NCBI RefSeq assembly: GCF_023653455.1
Contig: NZ_JAKEDR010000124.1
Span: 1-10,090 of the forward strand
Reading direction: 5' to 3'
DNA from: Paraclostridium ghonii
Lineage (GTDB): Bacteria > Bacillota > Clostridia > Peptostreptococcales > Peptostreptococcaceae
DNA length: 10,090 nt
How positions within the stretch are numbered: the first letter of the stretch is position 1; each line of letters opens with the position of its first letter. The notes under the pieces are model-generated. The model made no database searches and had not been told where the DNA came from. It was given only the letters and a program-made list of their open reading frames with translations. Shown in pieces: positions 6,886 through 10,090 of the stretch. A program made the position numbers and the translations under genes.

Positions 6886-8015
6886 TTTACCACCTCCATA
6901 ACCTTATCAACTATCTCTTCTGGTGTTATAATTTCTCCATTATATTTATTAATTCCAACTATGTTGCAATCACTATTACATACTCTTTGAACTTCTTGTA
7001 TCATTTGACCATAATTTAGTTCTGGAACATATATATTGTTAACATTTTCACTTAATTGGGTAACCTTTTCCTCAGGGAATGGCCAAACTGTTTTTATAGT
7101 GAATAACCCAGCTTTTATACCTTTTTTTCTTAAAGTATCTACTGCATCTTTTGTACATCTACTCATACATCCAAAAGTTATAAATAGCTCTTCACAATCA
7201 TCTATTTTATATTCTTCATAAAGTAATATATCATCTAAATTTTTGTTTATTTTATCCATTAATCTATCCATAAGTTTTTTAGTTTGTGCTGTACTGTTAG
7301 TTGGAAATCCTGTTTCATCGTGCATAAGGCCTGTTACGTGATATCTATACCCATCTGAGAAGTTTGCCATTGGAGGCACTAGAGTTGTTTGATCATAGAT
7401 CTTATATTCTTTCTTATCCACTGTAACTTTTTTTCTGTCATATATTTCAAGCTCATTTTCATTAGGTAGTTCTACTTTTTCTCTCATATGGCCTATAACT
7501 TCATCTAATAATAATATTACAGGAGTTCTATATTTTTCTGAGAAATTAAATGCTTTAACTGTTAAATCAAAAGTATCTCTTACACTCGTTGGCGATAATG
7601 CTATCATAGGATGATCTCCGTGAGTTCCCCATTTAGCTTGCATCAAATCTCCTTGTGCTGGAGATGTTGGAAGACCTGTACTTGGTCCACATCTTTGTAC
7701 ATTTACTAGCACACATGGAATTTCTGCAAGTGATGCGTATCCAAGATTTTCTTGTTTTAGTGAAAAGCCTGGTCCACTAGTGGCAGTCATAGACTTAATC
7801 CCTGTTAAAGAAGCTCCTATAGTAGCTGCCATAGATGCAATTTCATCTTCCATCTGTATAAATTTACCACCAACTTTAGGTAACATATATGATGAAATTT
7901 CAGCTACTTCTGTAGATGGTGTTATTGGATAGCCTGCAAAAAACTTCATTCCTGCATATAGTGCTCCATGTACACAAGCTTCATTTCCTTGTAACAATTT
8001 TACTTTTTTATGCAT
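6867..8015 (-). CDS. korA: 2-oxoacid:ferredoxin oxidoreductase, alpha subunit (KorA)
   Basis: Alpha subunit of 382 residues, the usual size for a KorA without a fused gamma domain. Domain I contains LLQGNEACVHGALYAGMKF (7-25) and the YPITPST motif (29-35) that contacts the 2-oxoacid and CoA, then QMEDEIA (54-60), TATSGPGFSL (78-87) and RCGPSTGLPT (108-117) followed by QGDL. Domain II (about 250-382) is a transketolase C-terminal type fold. With KorB it forms the catalytic core. GGGGGT sits about 6 nt before the ATG. It begins 15 nt after korD and its last codons contain the ribosome-binding site of korB. The stop is TAG. No frameshift or missing motif was seen. Confidence 0.96.
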   Translation of the reverse strand: MHKKVKLLQGNEACVHGALYAGMKFFAGYPITPSTEVAEISSYMLPKVGGKFIQMEDEIASMAATIGASLTGIKSMTATSGPGFSLKQENLGYASLAEIPCVLVNVQRCGPSTGLPTSPAQGDLMQAKWGTHGDHPMIALSPTSVRDTFDLTVKAFNFSEKYRTPVILLLDEVIGHMREKVELPNENELEIYDRKKVTVDKKEYKIYDQTTLVPPMANFSDGYRYHVTGLMHDETGFPTNSTAQTKKLMDRLMDKINKNLDDILLYEEYKIDDCEELFITFGCMSRCTKDAVDTLRKKGIKAGLFTIKTVWPFPEEKVTQLSENVNNIYVPELNYGQMIQEVQRVCNSDCNIVGINKYNGEIITPEEIVDKVMEVVKCQVAL

Positions 8016-8030
8016 AACTATACCCCCTTG

Positions 8031-8228
8031 TTATTTTTCATCCTTAGATATATAAATAGCATAATCTGGACATCTAAGTTCACATAATCCACAAAGTATG
8101 CAATTTTGTATATCTTCTACACATATTGTATTTTGTTCTAATTTTAAAACCTTTTTAGGGCAATATTCTACACAAATACCGCAACCTTTACACCAATTAG
8201 TGTCTATTGTAAGTTTTCCCTTTTCCAA
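8031..8228 (-). CDS. korD: 4Fe-4S ferredoxin-like delta subunit (KorD), TTG start
   Basis: A 65-residue protein with two classical [4Fe-4S] motifs: CKGCGICVEYCP (Cys13, 16, 19, 23) and CILCGLCELRCP (Cys43, 46, 49, 53), plus one extra cysteine at 36. Such delta subunits carry electrons from the KorAB core to free ferredoxin. It is the first gene of the operon. The start codon is TTG (plus-strand CAA at 8226-8228), confirmed by GGAGG about 8 nt upstream and by the protein beginning just before the first motif; an ATG-only search would miss it, as no in-frame ATG remains. A weak start could lower the amount of this subunit relative to the others, which is an inference. Confidence 0.93.
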   Translation of the reverse strand: MEKGKLTIDTNWCKGCGICVEYCPKKVLKLEQNTICVEDIQNCILCGLCELRCPDYAIYISKDEK

Positions 8229-8286
8229 ATTTATCCCTCCCTACAACTTTTGCTTTCACTATAATGGTAGCGGTTTTTTTTTCTAA

Positions 8287-8408
8287 TTGCAATTATTATT
8301 TCATAACTATTGATTTTTGTATATTTTTGCAATTTTTCTTTCTAAAACTTCATACTTACGTACAATTTTTATTATATTTTATATAATTTAATTATAATCA
8401 AATTGCAA
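8287..8408. repeat. three TTGCAA sites upstream of korD
   Basis: The 6-bp palindrome TTGCAA occurs at 8287-8292 (within the 10-bp palindrome AATTGCAATT), 8327-8332 and 8403-8408, each with an adjoining AATT/TT extension. Spacings are 40 and 76 nt. In DNA of this composition about 0.1 copies are expected in 400 nt, so the cluster is more than expected. No known regulator is assigned to the motif here. Confidence 0.4.
8371..8408 (-). promoter_or_regulatory. candidate promoter of the kor operon
   Basis: On the minus strand TTGCAA (8408-8403) and TATATA (8385-8380) are separated by 17 nt. A second reading pairs TTGATT (8401-8396) with TATAAT (8376-8371) at 19 nt. Either places the RNA start about 140-150 nt ahead of the korD TTG. 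The -35 of the first reading is one of the TTGCAA sites. Tentative, because A+T-rich DNA offers many such pairs. Confidence 0.35.
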
Positions 8409-8565
8409 ACATCTTGATTTCACTTGATTGTTATATATTTAATTTTCAATACTCAAATTACCTGATAAAACAAAAAAAGAATTTTTTTATTTATTACTTT
8501 CAATATAAATACAAATTTCTACTTTTTTTCTTAAATTTTTCCAAAAATATACTGTATACTTATAT

Positions 8566-8621
8566 AAAAAGTAAAAAAAGTAGTAAACTAAAGCCTTTAG
8601 TTTACTACTTTTTTACTTTTT
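8566..8621. terminator. terminator of the rluB-mnmM operon
   Basis: A very long stem: GTAGTAAACTAAAG (8580-8593) pairs with CTTTAGTTTACTAC (8595-8608), extended on both sides by A-runs and T-runs up to GTAAAAAA/TTTTTTAC with a one-base bulge. On the minus strand it starts just after the mnmM stop and ends in a T-run. The symmetry lets it work in either direction, but no plus-strand gene ends here. Confidence 0.88.
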
Positions 8622-8624
8622 ATA

Positions 8625-9209
8625 TTAAATATAATCATGTTTTTTTTCTATAAGTATTAATCTTGGAGGATTATTTACTTGATTTACAAAATTGCAATTT
8701 AATACATTATACTCATTCTGATCTAGTAAACTTACATAATCAAATACATAATTACATTCTTCCATTCCACCTTCATGTCCCGTATAAATAGCTATACTTA
8801 CAACTCCATGAGGCTTTAATAGCTTTAAACTTTTCTTAACAGCCTCTAATGTTGTATCCGGCTTAGTTATAACTTGATGTTTAGCTCTTGGCAAATATCC
8901 TAAATTAAACATAATACAACTTACGTTTTTATCTACATACATGTCCATATTTTGATGACCATCTAATATTAAGTTAACTCTTTCTGCTAGATTAGCTTTT
9001 TCTAGCCTTTTTTTAGTGTTTTTTATAGCTTCTTCTTGAACATCAAAACTATATACTAACCCATTTTCTCCTACTTTTTCTGCAAGATATTTAGTATCAT
9101 ATCCATTACCCATAGTTGCATCAATTACAATATCACCCTCATTTATAGCATCTTCTAACAATACTTTATTTAAGTCAGTAACTTTAGTTAAATACTTTGC
9201 TTTAATCAT
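8625..9209 (-). CDS. mnmM: MnmM (YtqB-type) tRNA nm5s2U34 methyltransferase
   Basis: A 194-residue class I S-adenosylmethionine methyltransferase of the YtqB family (Pfam 'rRNA methylase'). The SAM-binding loop is IDATMGNGYDT (29-39), followed by the acidic Asp57 at the end of strand two. NLGYLPRAKH (102-111) replaces the NPPY-type catalytic loop, and IYTGHEGGMEE (141-151) and NPPRLILIEK close the fold; these three blocks identify the family. The B. subtilis member, YtqB/MnmM, methylates 5-aminomethyl-2-thiouridine at the wobble base of certain tRNAs in organisms that lack MnmC. The ribosome-binding site is weak (AAAGGA) but the gene lies 15 nt after rluB and is likely co-transcribed. The older name 'rRNA methylase' should not be read as an rRNA substrate. 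Confidence 0.9.
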   Translation of the reverse strand: MIKAKYLTKVTDLNKVLLEDAINEGDIVIDATMGNGYDTKYLAEKVGENGLVYSFDVQEEAIKNTKKRLEKANLAERVNLILDGHQNMDMYVDKNVSCIMFNLGYLPRAKHQVITKPDTTLEAVKKSLKLLKPHGVVSIAIYTGHEGGMEECNYVFDYVSLLDQNEYNVLNCNFVNQVNNPPRLILIEKKHDYI

Positions 9210-9224
9210 TTCTATTCAATCCTT

Positions 9225-9941
9225 TTATTTTAGTTTCTTTAAATAATTTATTTCATCATTAGTTAAATATCTATATTTTCCTACTTCAACATCCTTTAAT
9301 AGAATTTTTCCCATTGCTTTTCTTCTTAAATTCATAACAGGATGATTTATTGCTTTACACATTTTCCTAACTTGCCTATTTCTGCCTTCATGTATTTTTA
9401 TTTCGCAAACAGCATAGTTTTTCTCAATATTTTTTTTAACTATTTTTATTTTAGCAGGTGCTGTTTTATAGTCTTCTATATATAAACCTTTTTCAAAATT
9501 GGTAACTTCACTTTGACTTGGTATTCCTTTAACTGTAGCTACATAAGTTTTATCTACTTCATGTTTAGGATGAGTTAATTTGTATGTTAAATCTCCATCA
9601 TTAGTCAATAGCAATAATCCACTTGTTTCATAATCTAGTCGTCCTATAGGATAAACTCTAGCTCCTACATCTTTTACTAAATCTATAACACTTTTTCTAT
9701 CAAATTGATCTTTTACAGTAGTCACATATCCTTCTGGTTTGTTTAACATTATATATACTAATTCTTCCTCTAGACCAATTAACTTTCCATCAACTTCAAC
9801 TTTATCTTTATCTTCATTTATCTGAAATGATAATTCATTTATTATTTTTCCATTTACCTTAACTCTATTTTCAATTATTAACTCTTCTGCTTTTCTTCTT
9901 GAAGCAATACCACAAGATGCTATATATTTATTAATTCTCAT
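9225..9941 (-). CDS. rluB: 23S rRNA pseudouridine synthase, RluB/RsuA family
   Basis: A 238-residue enzyme that isomerises a uridine in rRNA. Residues 1-60 are an S4 RNA-binding domain (MRINKYIASCGIASRRKAEE), followed by the catalytic domain with GRLDYETSGLLLLTNDG (100-116), where Asp103 is the catalytic aspartate, and the C-terminal HEGRNRQVRKMC block. The small RsuA-like group to which it belongs includes RluB (23S U2605), RsuA and RluE/RluF; in Firmicutes the single member is generally RluB, but the exact uridine is not provable from sequence. AAGGAG sits about 7 nt ahead of the ATG. It leads the operon with mnmM; the promoter in the gap upstream was not identified. No defect was seen. Confidence 0.93.
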   Translation of the reverse strand: MRINKYIASCGIASRRKAEELIIENRVKVNGKIINELSFQINEDKDKVEVDGKLIGLEEELVYIMLNKPEGYVTTVKDQFDRKSVIDLVKDVGARVYPIGRLDYETSGLLLLTNDGDLTYKLTHPKHEVDKTYVATVKGIPSQSEVTNFEKGLYIEDYKTAPAKIKIVKKNIEKNYAVCEIKIHEGRNRQVRKMCKAINHPVMNLRRKAMGKILLKDVEVGKYRYLTNDEINYLKKLK

Positions 9942-9991
9942 AAGTTTCTCCTTATACTTTATTTCATTCTGTTAACTTATTTATATTTGAA

Positions 9992-10060
9992 TCTCGACCC
10001 CGATAGGGTTTACAATGGTTTCACCACAAAACACATTCCCCCTATAGAAAGGAGTCGAGA
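9992..10060 (+). promoter_or_regulatory. nested inverted repeats ahead of the truncated right-edge ORF
   Basis: TCTCGACCCC (9992-10001) and GGAGTCGAGA (10051-10060) are complementary except at one position. Inside them ATAGGG (10003-10008) pairs with CCCTAT (10040-10045), and AATG (10014-10017) with CATT (10034-10037). In a plus-strand RNA the outer right arm contains GGAG, the Shine-Dalgarno of the following TTG start, so the fold could hide it. The 100 bases from 9991 have 43% G+C, far above the rest. It may be the end of a mobile element or a translational control leader; neither is proved. Confidence 0.45.
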
Positions 10061-10063
10061 AAA

Positions 10064-10090
10064 TTGAAACCTACGGTTAAATGCCCTGAA
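10064..10090 (+). CDS. partial ORF with TTG start, cut by window end
   Basis: TTG at 10064-10066 follows AGAAAGGAG (10046-10054) with 9 nt spacing, a good ribosome-binding site, and opens a frame with nine codons before the window ends (M K P T V K C P E, the Met written for TTG). Cys followed by Pro-Glu recalls the start of a zinc-ribbon knuckle, as in some transposase or regulator N-termini, but only one cysteine is visible. The higher G+C and the inverted repeats before it suggest a gene from a different source than its neighbours. Function unknown. Confidence 0.4.

Larger units (their letters stand above)
8229..8624. other. 396-nt non-coding region upstream of korD
   Basis: No convincing gene on either strand: the reading frames here are low-complexity Phe/Tyr/Lys strings from A+T-rich DNA. 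The stretch holds the terminator of the mnmM operon (8566-8621), the likely kor promoter (8371-8408), a leader of about 140-150 nt ahead of korD and three TTGCAA sites (8287-8292, 8327-8332, 8403-8408). No riboswitch or tRNA pattern was recognised. Confidence 0.7.

Noticed and set aside
6623..6901. Plus-strand frame opposite the korB start
   Set aside because: Antisense shadow of the conserved KorB TPP and iron-sulphur region, without a plausible start site.
8229..8370. Riboswitch in the korD leader
   Set aside because: The leader is long enough but has almost no G+C-rich pairing; only a small CGCTA/TAGTG hairpin near the end, and no known aptamer core was recognised.
8414..8653. Plus-strand 79-codon frame upstream of korD
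   Set aside because: It consists of Phe/Tyr/Lys/Asn strings from A+T-rich DNA, has no ribosome-binding site and runs through the rluB-mnmM terminator and into the mnmM coding end.
9992..10060. tRNA or other known RNA gene at the right edge
   Set aside because: The stems do not make a cloverleaf, there is no T-loop GTTCRA or CCA-type acceptor end, and no known RNA family was recognised.
1..10090. CRISPR array, prophage, toxin-antitoxin or defence island
   Set aside because: No regularly spaced repeats, no nuclease, helicase, integrase or phage structural motifs in any plausible frame.

Overview
The window is about three-quarters A+T. It carries compact operons with strong GGAGG ribosome-binding sites, a ferredoxin-dependent 2-oxoacid oxidoreductase, a dCMP deaminase, a SurE phosphatase and Gram-positive style RNA-modification genes. 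This fits a strictly anaerobic, low-GC Firmicute. A Peptostreptococcaceae-like clostridium (Clostridioides, Romboutsia, Paraclostridium or a relative) is the best guess, but that rests on protein style and composition, not on a search.

Layout, left to right. 36-941 (-) is a membrane-anchored, repeat-rich DUF4097-like surface protein. 1197-1466 (-) is a small ArsR-family repressor with a Cys-Val-Cys metal motif, followed by its own terminator. 1633-2169 (+) is a dCMP deaminase, the only complete plus-strand gene. It converges through a shared bidirectional terminator on a minus-strand pair: an RpiR-family SIS regulator (2992-3864) followed 21 nt later by surE (2212-2970). 3998-5248 (-) is a GltS sodium/glutamate symporter. 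Its upstream region stacks a near-perfect CodY-type box, a 10-bp palindrome and a long inverted repeat that encloses a good -10 hexamer. 5515-8228 (-) is a four-gene operon, korD-korA-korB-korC, for a CoA-dependent 2-oxoacid:ferredoxin oxidoreductase, probably of the 2-oxoglutarate type. korD starts with TTG and korA overlaps korB by 19 bp. 8229-8624 is a non-coding stretch with the likely kor promoter and three TTGCAA sites; it ends in the terminator of the next operon. 8625-9941 (-) is a two-gene RNA-modification operon, rluB then mnmM. The last 100 bases rise to 43% G+C and hold nested inverted repeats followed by a Shine-Dalgarno and TTG start on the plus strand, probably the edge of a different, possibly mobile, unit cut by the window end.

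How the genes fit together. The central block joins glutamate uptake (gltS) to an enzyme that can convert the deaminated product, 2-oxoglutarate, to succinyl-CoA and reduced ferredoxin. The CodY-type box ahead of gltS suggests control of glutamate uptake by nutrient status. The other genes are housekeeping: dUMP supply for thymidylate synthesis, nucleotide phosphatase, 23S rRNA pseudouridylation and tRNA wobble modification. I see no defence system, CRISPR array, prophage or complete insertion sequence. The most interesting material is the regulatory DNA of gltS and kor and the truncated right edge.
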